Counted from the first letter of the stretch, positions 11,786 through 23,112 are shown. The stretch: 64,000 bases of DNA from Globisporangium splendens (GCA_006386115.1 VFIW01000070.1:62001-126000), one strand, 5' to 3'. A program made the numbers and translations. Notes: generated by a model from the sequence alone, not told the origin.

Positions 11786-12439
11786 ATGAGCGAGTCGCTG
11801 TTCAAGGGTGTCGAACTGGTGAACGCCAAGGGCGAGACGATCCAGGGCGATGTCGCCGTGCGCGGCAAGAACGTCGCGCTCTACTTTGCGGTGTGTGTGT
11901 GTGTGTATGCGCGTGCTATTGACTTGATTTGCGCATGTGTGTGAGCTCAATGGAGGCAAACGTCGTGTGTACATGTAGGCGGACTGGTGCCCGGACTGCC
12001 GCAGTCTGCAGCCGTCGCTGAACGAGTTTTACGCGCGCGTGAATGCCGAGACGCCGCAGCTGGAGCTCGTGTTCGTGGGCTCGGACCGCACGGAGGAGGA
12101 CCAGCGCGCGCACTTCCAGGATAAACAGGGGTCATGGTGGGCTGTGCCGTTCGCGAGTGAGTTCCGCAACGAGCTCAAGCGCCGCGTACGTCGCCTCATT
12201 TTCTATGTGAATGCTTCTTGTGCATTAACTAATACCGTATTTGAAATGCGTTTACATTTGCATAGTACGGCGTGTGCGTTCGCCGCGAGCAGGAGGCAGT
12301 AGGCGTGACGGACATCAAGGCGGGCATCCCGACGATCGTGCTTGTCCAGCAGAATGGCGAGCTGATCAGACTCTTCAACGACAAGGAGCTCGAGACCGAT
12401 GGTCTCCAGCCATTGGAAGACTTGCTCGTCAAGGTCTAG
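11786..12439 (+). CDS. Nucleoredoxin/tryparedoxin-like thiol oxidoreductase, copy 3
   Basis: Three exons, 11786-11890, 11979-12185 and 12266-12439, encode 161 aa. The N-terminus MSESLFKGVELVNAKGETI and active site WCPDC (Cys39, Cys42) are close to copy 1. The third exon is the most diverged: it starts YGVCVRREQEAVGVTD where copy 1 has YAVAAGKELAEVGLTA, and it brings an extra cysteine. The first intron begins with a (gt)n tract at the donor. The C-terminus is three residues longer than in copy 1. Role as for the other copies: probable thiol-disulfide exchange in the cytosol, since no targeting signal is visible from this start. Confidence 0.85.
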
Positions 12440-12702
12440 AGCCCAAGCTTCGGATAAAATGCGACGTTGAGCCATTAAATGAAGGCAGAATGCGAGCTTA
12501 AAATGCCATTTGCTATTGATATAGAAGAGAGCATTTTCTGTTGGAATCGGATAAATGGATCAACATGCAAAAAATAAAAAAAAACTAGATACTGCAACGA
12601 TACACTGAATTTGGTCCTAACACATGCAAATAGTTCCCAGAAAGATGTTTCCCTTGGTGTCGTCGATATATGCAACACACGTTCACATTGACTTGATTTT
12701 CA

Positions 12703-13299
12703 TTATGCTGACACAGAAATCGCCTGCGCGTACAAGTGATCGCCGACAGTCTCGAACGCATCGCGATCGATGGCATTGCGCTGCGACGCGACCATTTCCT
12801 CGTACAGCGCATTCCCCAACGACACAAACATCTCGGTCGTAAAACCCTGCGGCAACTGCTCAGTGATCGCCTCAAGATCTCTCAAAATGACTCCAGGGGG
12901 ACAGATCTCTGTCTCCAAGAGCGTGCGGAGACCCTCATCACGGGGTCGCGACGCGAGTTTGCGCGCAGCTTCTTGCTCTACACGCTGGAAGACCGCATAC
13001 AACTGCTGGAGCCGCGTCCACGCATCGCTCGCGTTCTGCTCTTCTTGGTGCACACTCTGGATGTGGTGCTTGGCGCGTTCGCGGAACAATCGCAGTCCGT
13101 CCTGCAGCTTGAAGCCCTCGAGATCGCGCACGTCGCGGCTCTTGTTGTCCCCACAGGACCCGTCGTCGCCGCGGCTGCACGAGTACACATCGAGCGCCGC
13201 CGGGTGCTCGACCGCCGGACCGCTGAGCTCAGACGTGTCATGACCCGCCGTTCGGGCGGGGATGCGGCGGCGCGCGCGTAGAACCACTCGACGAAACAT
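12703..13299 (-). CDS. Unknown protein with mitochondrial-type presequence
   Basis: A single open frame of 198 aa starts at ATG 13299. The N-terminus MFRRVVLRARRRIPAR is rich in arginine with no acidic residues, as expected of a mitochondrial presequence. The remainder is mostly helical-looking and charged, with possible coiled-coil stretches around residues 65-120. I recognise no catalytic motif or named family. It is convergent with the nucleoredoxin array; the two stop codons are 264 bp apart. The codon pattern and lack of internal stops support a real gene, but its function is unknown. Confidence 0.55.
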   Translation of the reverse strand: MFRRVVLRARRRIPARTAGHDTSELSGPAVEHPAALDVYSCSRGDDGSCGDNKSRDVRDLEGFKLQDGLRLFRERAKHHIQSVHQEEQNASDAWTRLQQLYAVFQRVEQEAARKLASRPRDEGLRTLLETEICPPGVILRDLEAITEQLPQGFTTEMFVSLGNALYEEMVASQRNAIDRDAFETVGDHLYAQAISVSA

Positions 13300-13799
13300 G
13301 GGAGTCGCGCGCTTGACGAGCTTGTTCTTCTTCTGGCATTTTACTCGCGATGGGGCGGAACAATGGGGGGAAAGGAATTAGAAATAGAAATTATATGATA
13401 GAAACGAGTGAGGTCACCTTGCGAGCAACTGTTTGAAGAATGTTTGTGCTTGTTTTGTTGTTCAACGATGGACAACAGCAAAATCGACATTTTGCCGATA
13501 TCTGATTATGAAACATCCGTAATCGCAGTTACTTTTGAGGTGTCTTGAAGGCTGCACGAAGACAAAATGTTCAATTGCTCAAGTGCAACGATTCTGATTG
13601 GATAAAATATGCAACATTGCAAACGACCTGAATAGTGTGCGGTGTCGAGTGGGGAAGACCAAATAGTGGCCTCTTTTGCGAAGAGGTCAACGCGTGTTTC
13701 CTCCCTCCCCCTCCTTCAATTGGCTTGACATCGCACATTGCCGCCCGCCCTGCGTGTGCATCTGCGTGTGTGTGTGTCTTCCTCGTCTCACTAGCGAAG
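13300..13799. other. Divergent promoter region, EMC3 side
   Basis: A 500-bp spacer lies between the divergent 198-aa protein gene and EMC3. It contains ATTGG motifs near 13597 and 13719 but no further gene-like signal. Confidence 0.4.
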
Positions 13800-15164
13800 A
13801 TGGTGGAGATCATCCTGGATCCGAGCATCCGCGATTGGGTGGTGCTACCCATGGTGATTATCTTCGGCTGCTCCGCCATGGTGCGCCACTACGTCACGCT
13901 GCTCCTCAAGACGGAGAAAATCGCCACGGTTGACGAGATGCGTCCCATGTACGTCGTCGATATGTGTACACAAATGGAGGTGTAGCAAGCTGTGAGAGTG
14001 CATGTGTGATCAGCATGCTAATTGTGTGTGGCGTCCGTCTTTATTCTTTCTATTATCGTAGGAATACGGTGAAGCGTGCCCAGATGACCCGCATCAACTC
14101 CAAGTTTATCACGAGCGATGCGTTCTCGATGCGCAAGGTACCAATTGCCTCGGCTGCTGCAAGGCATTGACTCTCTCGAAATACTAACAGTATGTGAATG
14201 GATGCTTTCGTTTGCTTCAATTTGGCTGCAGCACTACTACACGGCGTCGCAAAAGAAGCACGGCATGAAAGGCGCGTTGCGTGAAAAAGTGAAAAGCGAG
14301 GCGATGAACCAGATGATGAACCCGAACTCGATGCTCGAAATGATGAAGGGCAACATGACGTTCATGGTGTCCAACTTTGTCATGATGGGCTTGATGAGCT
14401 ACTTCTTTGGCGGCTTCGTGCTCGGTAAGGATATCTTCACTTGCAGCAAAAACTGGCAAGATGCAAGACAACTCATCGCCATGCTTACTCTTTATTTTTT
14501 CCTTTGATTGCATGCACAGCCAAGGTTCCTTTCTCGCTCACGCAAAAGTTCAAGTCGATGTTGCAGCGTGGCATTGAACTCAAGTACGTGGAAATAAATA
14601 CTAGATGTGTTTTTAAGACGGGTTCGATGGGACTCATGATGCTAATGCTTTCCATGGCTGTGTTTAATTTTTCCAATGTTTCCTACTTGTTTATAGCACG
14701 CTGGATGTGTCGTACGTGTCGTCTGTTTCGTGGTACTTCCTGGTCATGTTCGGCATGCGCGGATTCCTCTCGTTGATTCTTGGAGAGCAAAGTGGTATGC
14801 ATGCAATGCGAGTTTGAGTATCCGCATGGGAAAGATCGAACTCATGTGTGTGTGACAATGTCTGTCGTGTACGATAGCGAGCGATGACAGCAAAGCCATG
14901 CAGATGCAAATGGGCATGGGAGCTGGTCCAAACGTCGGCTTTGACGCGCCAAAAGTGTACAAGCAGGAGCGTGTCAGTCTTCGTCTTCACAACCATGAAT
15001 GGTTCCTGGAGCACGCTGAGAAGAAGCTTCTAGGAGAACCGATTCCAAAGAAGCCGACTCCAGCAGCGGCGACGTCGACGTCCAGCTACACGTCAACCAC
15101 CACCTCCACCACGACCGTTGAAAAGCGAAGCTCGAAGTTCAACAAGGTGCAAAAGAAGAGATAA
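13800..15164 (+). CDS. EMC3: ER membrane protein complex subunit 3
   Basis: Six exons, 13800-13948, 14062-14137, 14232-14424, 14520-14583, 14697-14794 and 14878-15164, encode 288 aa in one continuous frame. The N-terminus has IILDPSIRDWVVLPMVIIF as the first membrane segment. Next come NTVKRAQMTRINSKFITSD and ASQKKHGMKGALREK. A methionine-rich cytosolic stretch (MNQMMNPNSMLEMMKGNMTF) follows, then a second membrane segment. The segment VPFSLTQKFKSMLQRGIEL and the block SYVSSVSWYFLVMFGMRG, as a third membrane helix, are also EMC3 hallmarks. EMC3 is the Oxa1/YidC-like core of the EMC insertase, which places tail-anchored and multipass proteins in the ER membrane. The C-terminal Ser/Thr-rich tail is lineage-specific. 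Length fits the family. Confidence 0.93.
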
Positions 15165-16433
15165 ATCATCAACCAATGTTTGCACCGGAGATGGCATTTC
15201 AGCATGGTAGTCTGAGTAAAGCATGCTATATTCATGGGAGTGCCATCGATGCATGAAGAGAGGTGGAGAAAAGAAAAAACTAGAATGTCGATTCATGATA
15301 CATGCATTCCCTTCGAATCGAAACTTTATGAGCCTGTGAACACAGTGCAGGTTGCAATGCGGCAATGCAATGTCTGTTAGCCCAGCGCCGAGATTTTTTG
15401 CACGAGGCAGTCCTGAGATTGGTTCAGAAATTGGTATGTCGTTGTGAATTTGGTCATGGCGTGCATGAGCGACAAGGTATGTTTGCATTCTCACACATCC
15501 TGATGCCGCTCTCGCCTTTTTGAACTCGATCGTCTGACACCTTAAGGGCAAGTTGCTGTGGCTTTTATCTTGAACTCACAGTTGTATCAGCAGGTGGATC
15601 CACCAAAGATCTGCATTTTCTTTACAGCTTTGTCTTCTTTCTCCCTGCTCACGTTGAAGTTATTCGTAAAAACAGGATCAGAAAGTAGTGCCACAGCTGG
15701 CCGCACACGTGCAAGGACTCGAGTCTTCAGACGCTAGTTCTTTGGCTGGAATCCAAGATCCATTCGATCAGTTGCCCACTTGCAATTAAAAGAAAAGTGC
15801 GCACTTGGGAATTGGATCCTGCGAGCCTGCTCGCACATATATCTTGCACAACGAAAGAAGCGCGTTCAGATTCATGAGCACAACCACTCGGGCGACAAAA
15901 AAACGAGGAGACCGAGCGTTTCAAGTTCAATGTGGAGCAATTATTACTATGGAAAGAGTGGTGGTTTTCTAAAACTAAAGTATCAACCGTTTTACACCAC
16001 CCAAGTGACCCAGCAGCAGCAGTCTGTTCTTATCTGAAGTACCGTGAAGAAAGGCAAGCAAACGTGGGGTGATGACAAGAGGAAGTCTCGAGTGTATTGC
16101 ACTTTTTGCCATGTTCAGTCGTCTGAGGAGGGACGTGCCACCATGCCTTGAGTTAAAGTCCCTGTTAAACTAAAGAGAAGACGCGTGCGAAATCGTCATG
16201 GCTGGCGAAGACAAACTGGACCACTGAATGGAAAAAGGCTCGTCTTCAACAGCAGCATCCGCCAGTCGCTCCGAGACTGCTCGCGAAGCCAGCTGGCTGA
16301 CCTTTTAAACCAGAACGACGACGACGACGACGAGTGCCGCAAGACGCGGCTCGAAAGAAAACTGTAGAAAAAAGTCCCGCTCCCTCACGCGAGAGATGGC
16401 TGCGTCTGATGAGTTGCTGCTTTTTAGTGCAGT
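15165..16433. other. Intergenic region
   Basis: No supported gene. A short frame near 16040-16150 reads YCTFC, which hints at a decayed zinc-binding fragment, but it is too short to assign. A small (acg)n run lies near 16317-16332. Confidence 0.45.
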
Positions 16434-16449
16434 GCTCATTTTCCGAGTT
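16434..16449 (+). promoter_or_regulatory. Oomycete Inr-like element
   Basis: gctcattttccgagtt matches the first half of the oomycete Inr core (GCTCATTYY) about 100 nt upstream of the EF-hand gene ATG. The T-rich second half is weak. Confidence 0.3.
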
Positions 16450-16544
16450 GACAGCATTTCGACATTTTCGCTGTGACGAGCCAAACAAACGTGCAGACGG
16501 ATTTGGAAGCAAATTTCAAGTAAATCAAGAGCCTGCCAGCAGAG

Positions 16545-17675
16545 ATGCCATCGACCGAAGTAAGTCCATCGTTGCGGCGTCGCCTCTCCGATGACGCGCG
16601 ACAGCTGCTACGCTCGGCATTTGATCCGTGCTCGGCAACTTCACCGGTCACATCAAGGTGCACTACCAGGAATCATCAAATAGCCGCTAACGGATGTGAC
16701 AACGATATCAAGACGCTGTCGCTTGCTGAGCGATTGCAAAATTTTCGTGGCCAGATTCGCTTGGAGCTCCCCGATGTTGGCGATGCGTCAGTTCGGCTAC
16801 GAATTGTCGTATCTGGTACGAGCTACTTGTTGCGGTATCAGGTCGAGAGCATTGGCGCCGAAGTCTCTGTGTTCAACAAGGCTGGATCCATGACGTCGTG
16901 GATCACGACTTCGGACGCCCGTACCATCCAGTTGCGCACGTTCCTGAATGCCGACGGTTCGCCACGAAGCAAGTGCAAGCAGATCGCGTCGTTGCTCGAC
17001 ATTCTCGAGAACCTCGATCTGCTTGACGTGTTTCACGCATCGCTTTCGGTAGTCGCCGTCGCACCAGCAGCAAACCCGCAGCAGGACGCGAACCAAGAGA
17101 TCTTTTGCGCAACGAGCGACAAGAATTCGTACTTGTTTGCCTTTGACAGTTGCACTGGCTGTCCCTTGACGGTGACACAGAGCGCAGTCGTGGAGCCGAC
17201 GGCATCCTCCATCACTGCACGGTTCTCCAAGTTGCGCATGATCGTGGAGGACTATGCGCGCTTTGAAGATGGAAGCATCGACATCCCGCACGGCATCAAG
17301 TCGGACGTGGAGCTCATGATTGACACGGCGATGACGTGCTTCTCGCAGTGGAGCTTCGAGTCGCAACAGCGCATCATGGAGCTCTTCGACCTCATCGACA
17401 AGGATGGCGACGGGTGCATCTCGAGCGAAGGTGTGTACGACCAATTGGTTTCCGCAGGTCAGTCGGAGCACCAGTCAACGAGCATCGTCGTGGAAATGAG
17501 TCGTCTGCTCTGCGACGCGTCAAATCCGTCCGAGGAATTCCGGTTTTACAAGTTTTGCGGCTTTTGGATCACGATGCTCGCCGACGGGTACCGCGTCTCG
17601 GACCCCGCGAACGAAGTCACCGTGTGCACGGCATTCGAGAATCTCTTTCTGGGCGGTACAGCGACAGAAGCCTGA
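16545..17675 (+). CDS. EF-hand protein of unknown function
   Basis: A single exon of 376 aa starts at ATG 16545. One clear EF-hand loop, DKDGDGCISSEG (about residues 282-293), has Asp/Asp/Asp and Glu at the calcium-ligand positions and is preceded by the helix MELFDLI. A partner EF-hand is not obvious; the following region (VVEMSRLLCDASNPSEEF) may be a degenerate second helix-loop-helix. Residues 55-260 form a folded-looking domain I do not recognise. There is no signal peptide or membrane segment. A calcium-responsive regulator or adaptor is possible but unproven. Confidence 0.75.
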   Translation: MPSTEVSPSLRRRLSDDARQLLRSAFDPCSATSPVTSRCTTRNHQIAANGCDNDIKTLSLAERLQNFRGQIRLELPDVGDASVRLRIVVSGTSYLLRYQVESIGAEVSVFNKAGSMTSWITTSDARTIQLRTFLNADGSPRSKCKQIASLLDILENLDLLDVFHASLSVVAVAPAANPQQDANQEIFCATSDKNSYLFAFDSCTGCPLTVTQSAVVEPTASSITARFSKLRMIVEDYARFEDGSIDIPHGIKSDVELMIDTAMTCFSQWSFESQQRIMELFDLIDKDGDGCISSEGVYDQLVSAGQSEHQSTSIVVEMSRLLCDASNPSEEFRFYKFCGFWITMLADGYRVSDPANEVTVCTAFENLFLGGTATEA

Positions 17676-19573
17676 GCTGATTGATACCATAAAAGCATGG
17701 TAATCTATCTGTTCGACAGCCATGTTGTATGCAATGCAAACCGCATGTTGAAGACCAAAAAAAAAGGAGCTTCTGTCTGACGTCAGGCGTAACCTTATTC
17801 CAGTGTTAGTCAGGTGCAGCTGACGTGATGCAAGAGGGAGGCAGGAGGAGGATGTAAGGAATGGACACATGTACGATAGAGTGGCATTGTCAGGAGCGTC
17901 TGCTTCCATGGCGGCATTTGTTATCCATCAGCGCAGTAAACGTGCGTGACTTGCGTGCTTTGGTTGCACTTGTTCTATGAGAGAGCTCGCAATCGCGATT
18001 TCTTCCATACTTGCTGATTAGGAACCCAATTACCTCTTTGAAATGCATATAACTTAATCGTACGATAACAACTTGTATTGAGTATGGAGGATGATTTGTA
18101 AAACCTCTTTATATGCAACCCAGTTCAGCGGACGAAGATGCCAGAAGAAACACAAATGCGTGGTGCCACCTTGCATGCGGCCGATCCTCGGAGCGTTTGG
18201 CATTGAGCCAAGCACTTGTGTTTACAAGTAGCGTGCTGCAGTGCAGGGGTAGCTCTCTTTTGCTTGTTGGCTTCTCTCTTCGTCGCTGCCTTCAACACAA
18301 GAAAATGCTGCGTTGCGCGTCATACTTGGTTTTCTTTTCGAGTCAAATTTGCGCAGATGCCACCTCCGTCTGCGCCATCAGACAAGCAAACGAACGATAG
18401 CTGTTGTGTAGAAGGCTGCCTGTAACTCTCTCTCCCTTCTCAAACGGCAGCATTTCTCCTCAAGAGAATCTTCCACTTGCAGCATCGAATAAGGTTTTCC
18501 GCGTCCCACTCTTTAGAAGCGACCCTCCTCTTCTCCATGCGATATGTTTGCAGTGTAAAACAAAAGCAAAAATCTTGCATCACGATCAGGAAGCCATATA
18601 TCAATTGGCTTCACATTTAAACAGCAGCTTCATTTCCTTCATGCAGCATTATGAAAAATGCAACTTAATGAGGCTTAGATTTGCTGCTGTAAAATCGCAA
18701 TTGCCGTTTGGTAAAATTCAAAATCCACCAAAGACGCGATCTTGAGAAACGGATGGCGGCGGAGAGTCCATTTTGCGGTTGCCTGTGCTCCATGCAGAGT
18801 GGAAATGATCCGTTTCAGAAACGTAGAAACAATTGACCCATTCACTCATTCTCTGTGGGATACTAGTGTTCGATGTGCGTTCTGGGTTTCTCTTCTTTTT
18901 TTTTTTCACTAACTTTGCTTCTTTCTGTGATTTGGCTTGGTTTTTGCCTGCCAAATCAGAGTCTCTCTCTATCTAACGCAGTTGAGTTCAAAACCAAATC
19001 GACTCATTCGATCATATTACAGAGGTCGGTTTCCTCGTATTATCAAATCATATCCTTCATATATCGTGTTTTCATAAAATATCAAAGTCTGTCTCACCGT
19101 CCGCAATCAAAATTTGACAAAAGTCACAATGCAGCATAACACGACCAGCTTCAACAGCAATCCCATACAAAAACGTAAAGAAATCGAAAAGAAAACGAGG
19201 ATGGGGCGGGCGAAAAGGACGAAAGATGCGAAGCCACCCGTTCTCCGTTTCTCTCGGTCTTTGTATGGGGGGACGAACGAGTATGTGTATGTGCGGCGGG
19301 TGTATGGTGCGTCTGTTTGGCTCAAGTCATGCGAAGAAAGAAAAGGGGAAGCGACTTCTCTCTCGCTCCCTTCTCTCTCACACTCGAGTTGGGCTTTCGG
19401 CTGCGTCACCACCCGCCATTGCCACCTGCTGCCGAGTGTAGCCTTCCATTTGTGGCTTGCGTGTCTAGTTCCTGCGCATCAAGCCATCACGCAACCCACA
19501 CATAGACAAGCACAAGGCAAGAAGAGCGTGCCTCCCCTTCTCAGTGTAACAACTGCTTTGGGTTGCCGACAGG
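17676..19573. other. Intergenic region, 1.9 kb
   Basis: Only short frames without domains occur. A poly-T run lies near 18897-18906. I see no transposon ends or RNA gene here. Confidence 0.5.
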
Positions 19574-21769
19574 ATGTCGCAGCCGCCGGAAGCGATCCGC
19601 CTCGCGCAGGCGTCGGACTGGAAGGGCCTCCAGCGGCTGATCGACAAGGCGCCCGAGTGCGCGCGCGAGCACGATGAGTACGGCATGTTACCCGTCCACT
19701 GGGCGTGCACCGAGTCGTGCGTTCCGCTCGCGCTGCTCGACAAGCTGCTCTGCGTGTACCCCGAGGGCGTGCGCACGAAGAACGAGGTGCACTTGCTGCC
19801 GCTGCACATCGCAATCCGTGCCCATGCGACGCCCTCGCGGCTCGAGCGCTTGCTCGCAGTGTACCCAGGTGCGGTCCACGACGTGCTGCCCGATGGGCTC
19901 TCGGTGCTGGACTTGGCTGACAAGTCGCAGCTCGGGCGTGAGTCCAGGAAGCTGCTGGTTAATGCGCTGAAGGAGGACGAGGAGCGTGGCTCTAATGACC
20001 ATGAATCGCCGGAACAAGACGACGAAGACCAAGACAATAATGACAGTACTGAAGACCAGCCGCAGCGCCACAGCGATCTCAAAAGCGGCAGTGACGACGA
20101 TTCCAAGGATGCGACGACGCACCACCATGAGAACAAGTACCACCTGCTGCCGACCAAAGGCACGCCGAGCCCCGCTGTGGACGGCGACGGTCACCCGCCG
20201 AGGCGATACAGCCAGCTGCACCAGTTGGGCCTCCGCGACGACAACAACGATGAGGATGACGACGACGATGCGTGGCCGTCGCTCATGCACGGCATCAGTC
20301 GGCTGACGTCGACCGACACGTCGGACGCAGTGGGAAGTCCCCTGTTGCGCTCTATGAGCTCCATGAGCGATGACGACGCGCACCTGCTGGGCTCGCCTCA
20401 CGGCAACCTCATCTCGCCGTCGTCTACAAGTACGTCGAGTCAAGCCAACAGTACGTCGAGCGTCAACTCGGCCCCGCTGCCAATGACTGTGCCCATCAGC
20501 AGTGCCGGTAGACAACGCAGCAAGCAGTTGCAAGGTCCGTTCCATCGGAAACACTCGCTGGACTACCACCATGCGGCTGCTGCAGCCTCCGCAGCAAGGC
20601 AGCACCAGGAGAACTTCGCCAAGCGCAGTCGCAACCAGCTGCACACGCGGTCGGCCGTGGAGTCCGGTGAGCGCGGCGGACGGCATCAGTCGCTGCCGGT
20701 GGTCCAGAGTTTCGAGAATTTTCAGTTTACGTCGCCGCCCACGTCGATGCGCACGCAGCACGACATGTACCACGACCGGTCGTCCGAGGAAGACGAGAGC
20801 GAGCATGCGCGACGGAAGATCCACTTGTTTTCGGGCTACGGTCGCGGTCGCAGTCATGGCGACATGGACCGAGACGGTGGCGGCGTAAATGATGCCGATG
20901 GCGGCCATTTTGAGTCGCCGCCTGAGTGGCAACGCGACGACGAGTGCTCGATCTGCCGCGCCAGCTTCGGGATGTTCAAGCACCGCCACCACTGCCGCAA
21001 TTGTGGGAAGTCCATCTGCTCGCAGCACAGCGCCGACCGCAAGATCGCGATGACGTCGAAGGGCTTCAAGACCCCGCAGCGCGTGTGTGTCACGTGCTAC
21101 GCCGTGATCTCGCACACGCGCGCCAGGCGGCAGGACGCAGCATCGCCCAGCCAGTTCGAATCGATGCTCGACAGCGCTGGTATCAGTACAAGCAACAATC
21201 CGGTTCATGCGTTCGCGATCCAGCACCAGCAGCAATTGCAGATGCAGATGCAACAACAACAGCAACAGCAGCATTACGCCATGAGCACACAGTTATTGCG
21301 CTCGCCTAGGTATGCGTCCTCGCACAAGAGCAACAATGGGAGCCCCACAGGCACGTTCGCCTCCACGCAGGGCTCCAGCACGTCTCTGTACAGCCAGCAA
21401 CAGCAGCAGCAAGCTGTGCGTCACACGACGATGGCGAGCGCCAATAATGGGACTAACAATGAACTCGCGAACAGCGATGGCGCCACCGCTGTATCGCGTA
21501 ATTCGCCGATGCAGCGCGCTATGGGCAAGGACAAGATGGAGACGCAGATGCTGCAAGCGCAAGTGAGTGAGCTGTGCCATGTGGTCAGCTCCCAGAAGAA
21601 GCAGATCGAGCAGCTCGTGCAGACGAACATCCAGATGCAGCAGCAGATCCTCGAGCAGGAGGAGCTGAAGGCCGAGACGATGCTTCTGATCACGCAGCTC
21701 ATGACGCGCGTGTCGGTGCTGGAGATGCAGAAGGTCGACGAGCGCAAGACCGACAGCTTTACCACATAG
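19574..21769 (+). CDS. Ankyrin-repeat FYVE zinc-finger protein
   Basis: A single exon of 731 aa starts at ATG 19574. Residues 5-125 contain ankyrin-like repeats (for example GMLPVHWACTES and HLLPLHIAIRAH, each followed by LLDKLL- or LERLLAVYP-type helices). An acidic linker follows, then Ser/His-rich low complexity. A FYVE domain lies at about 450-515, with WQRD, CSIC, HRHHCRNCG, CSQH and a terminal RVCVTC, so the WxxD and most of the basic PI3P-binding patch are kept. Short glutamine runs (about 550-570 and 610) precede a C-terminal coiled coil (about 660-725) with a regular heptad pattern. FYVE domains bind PI3P on endosomes, so an endosomal adaptor is likely. The long antisense frame over it is an artefact of GC-rich third positions. 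Confidence 0.85.
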   Translation: MSQPPEAIRLAQASDWKGLQRLIDKAPECAREHDEYGMLPVHWACTESCVPLALLDKLLCVYPEGVRTKNEVHLLPLHIAIRAHATPSRLERLLAVYPGAVHDVLPDGLSVLDLADKSQLGRESRKLLVNALKEDEERGSNDHESPEQDDEDQDNNDSTEDQPQRHSDLKSGSDDDSKDATTHHHENKYHLLPTKGTPSPAVDGDGHPPRRYSQLHQLGLRDDNNDEDDDDDAWPSLMHGISRLTSTDTSDAVGSPLLRSMSSMSDDDAHLLGSPHGNLISPSSTSTSSQANSTSSVNSAPLPMTVPISSAGRQRSKQLQGPFHRKHSLDYHHAAAAASAARQHQENFAKRSRNQLHTRSAVESGERGGRHQSLPVVQSFENFQFTSPPTSMRTQHDMYHDRSSEEDESEHARRKIHLFSGYGRGRSHGDMDRDGGGVNDADGGHFESPPEWQRDDECSICRASFGMFKHRHHCRNCGKSICSQHSADRKIAMTSKGFKTPQRVCVTCYAVISHTRARRQDAASPSQFESMLDSAGISTSNNPVHAFAIQHQQQLQMQMQQQQQQQHYAMSTQLLRSPRYASSHKSNNGSPTGTFASTQGSSTSLYSQQQQQQAVRHTTMASANNGTNNELANSDGATAVSRNSPMQRAMGKDKMETQMLQAQVSELCHVVSSQKKQIEQLVQTNIQMQQQILEQEELKAETMLLITQLMTRVSVLEMQKVDERKTDSFTT

Positions 21770-22628
21770 CTGTAAGAGTCCGCCGTGTTGTTTGTGTGAT
21801 CGTGTGAAACTAGAGCAGTGAGTGAGAGAGAATGTAGGAATGAGCATTGTGCAGGCAGGTAGGTAGACTGAGAGAGTAGTGGCGTATGGAGCCAATGTAT
21901 AAGCGTATGAACGTACCACCAGGTCCAGCAGAAGAATAATCCCATTTGTCCCCGAGATCGTTAGGCAATAAGTCCAAGATCCGAGCTAGCATTTGACCTG
22001 AGGCGGCATGGAGGTGACAAACTTCAATGTGACAAGTCCGAGCCTTCAACCTGCTTTGCCTCTATTGAAGCACATCCATCAAGCACCTTGCATTTTGCCA
22101 ATATTTTGTGCGATTATTTTATTGCTTTTTTGTGACTTTCTCTCAATTGGAACCAAAGCTGAACGATAGATCTCTGTGAGCTTCAACACCGTAGTGCGGG
22201 CAGGATAAGCAGACGAACGAACCATCACCACTTCAACCAAAACCACGAACCAAACGACCCGAAAAGTCAGCACTCTTCTCGTCTGAACATACGACACCAT
22301 TCACCAGCAACCGCCATGCACGAGTCGTTCTCCACACTGCAGCTGCCTGATTCCTGAATATTTCGTCCCACCGCATACCATTGACGCACAAGGTTCTTCT
22401 CATAAGTCACGGCTGGTTATACTCGATTCGTGCTTGCTTCTGGTTGCATGTTGTCTTCTTTCCGCTCGTTGTTGGTCTCCATAATGCTGGTGCATCATCT
22501 GCTTCTCCATTGCCTGCTTGCGTGCGCTGTCGTCCGCTCCACACTTCTCCATTCCGCTCTCTCTCTCTCTCTCTTGTATCTTAGTTTATCATATCCTCGC
22601 GCACACTCGGTATATCTCTGTATCCTCT
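21770..22628. other. Intergenic region with CT-rich tract
   Basis: No supported gene. It includes a gtaggtag-type short repeat near 21855-21870 and a (ct)n tract at about 22557-22576. Confidence 0.5.
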
Positions 22629-22871
22629 CTACTGCTGCACCGTTGGTCGTTCGCCGATCTCGTCGCGCGAGTACTTGACCTTGGACGCCGATTTGGGGTA
22701 GTGGTCGCCGTCGGACGCGCCGTGCGCGGAGCTGCTGCCGCCGGCGACGAGGTCCACGACCAGGTATGCGCCGAAGATCGCGGAGGCGATGCCGAGTCCC
22801 GGGAAGGGCTTCTTGGCGCAGCCAGTGATGAATGGGTGCTTGCGCCAGGCGTCCTGATGAGCGAGAACCAT
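22629..22871 (-). CDS. NDUFB3: Complex I subunit NDUFB3 (B12)-like
   Basis: A small frame of 80 aa starts at ATG 22871. It begins MVLAHQDAWRKHPF and continues FPGLGIASAIFGAYLVVDL, which is a single membrane helix. The pattern DxWRKHP followed by a PGLGIA-type helix is typical of the NDUFB3/B12 accessory subunit of mitochondrial NADH dehydrogenase, especially plant-like versions. Length is near the family's usual 70-100 aa. The frame is open further upstream to 22937, but the internal ATG fits the family start. It is head-to-head with ZMAT2, 308 bp apart, suggesting a shared promoter region. The C-terminal hydrophilic tail (about residues 45-80) is not recognisably conserved. Confidence 0.68.
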   Translation of the reverse strand: MVLAHQDAWRKHPFITGCAKKPFPGLGIASAIFGAYLVVDLVAGGSSSAHGASDGDHYPKSASKVKYSRDEIGERPTVQQ

Positions 22872-23073
22872 GGCGACAACGAGCAGGGACGACGATGTAA
22901 TGCGATTCCGCCGGTCTTTTAGGGGGAATCGCGCCACCCGTTCGTTTGTATTAGGGAGAGGGCGATTCAGAGGGTGTCCCGCAATTCAAAAAGTTGTACG
23001 AGGGACACTTGGGGAAGTGGTGATTCACCACTGGTGAATACATTTGAAGTTAGATGTAATATGGAGCATTTTC

Positions 23074-23112
23074 ATTGGCTAATAATTGTCTTGGATTGTG
23101 CCATGGGATTGG
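23074..23112 (-). promoter_or_regulatory. Paired CCAAT boxes (reverse orientation)
   Basis: ATTGG occurs at 23074-23078 and 23108-23112, 34 bp apart, in the 308-bp spacer between NDUFB3-like and ZMAT2. CCAAT pairs suggest NF-Y binding; function is inferred. Confidence 0.35.

Noticed and set aside
16034..16152. Possible piggyBac-type zinc tail (YCTFC)
   Set aside because: Too short and no upstream transposase frame or terminal repeats seen.
19688..21274. 528-aa open frame on the minus strand
   Set aside because: It is the antisense of the ankyrin-FYVE gene; composition (Val/Arg/His-rich) is typical of an antisense shadow.
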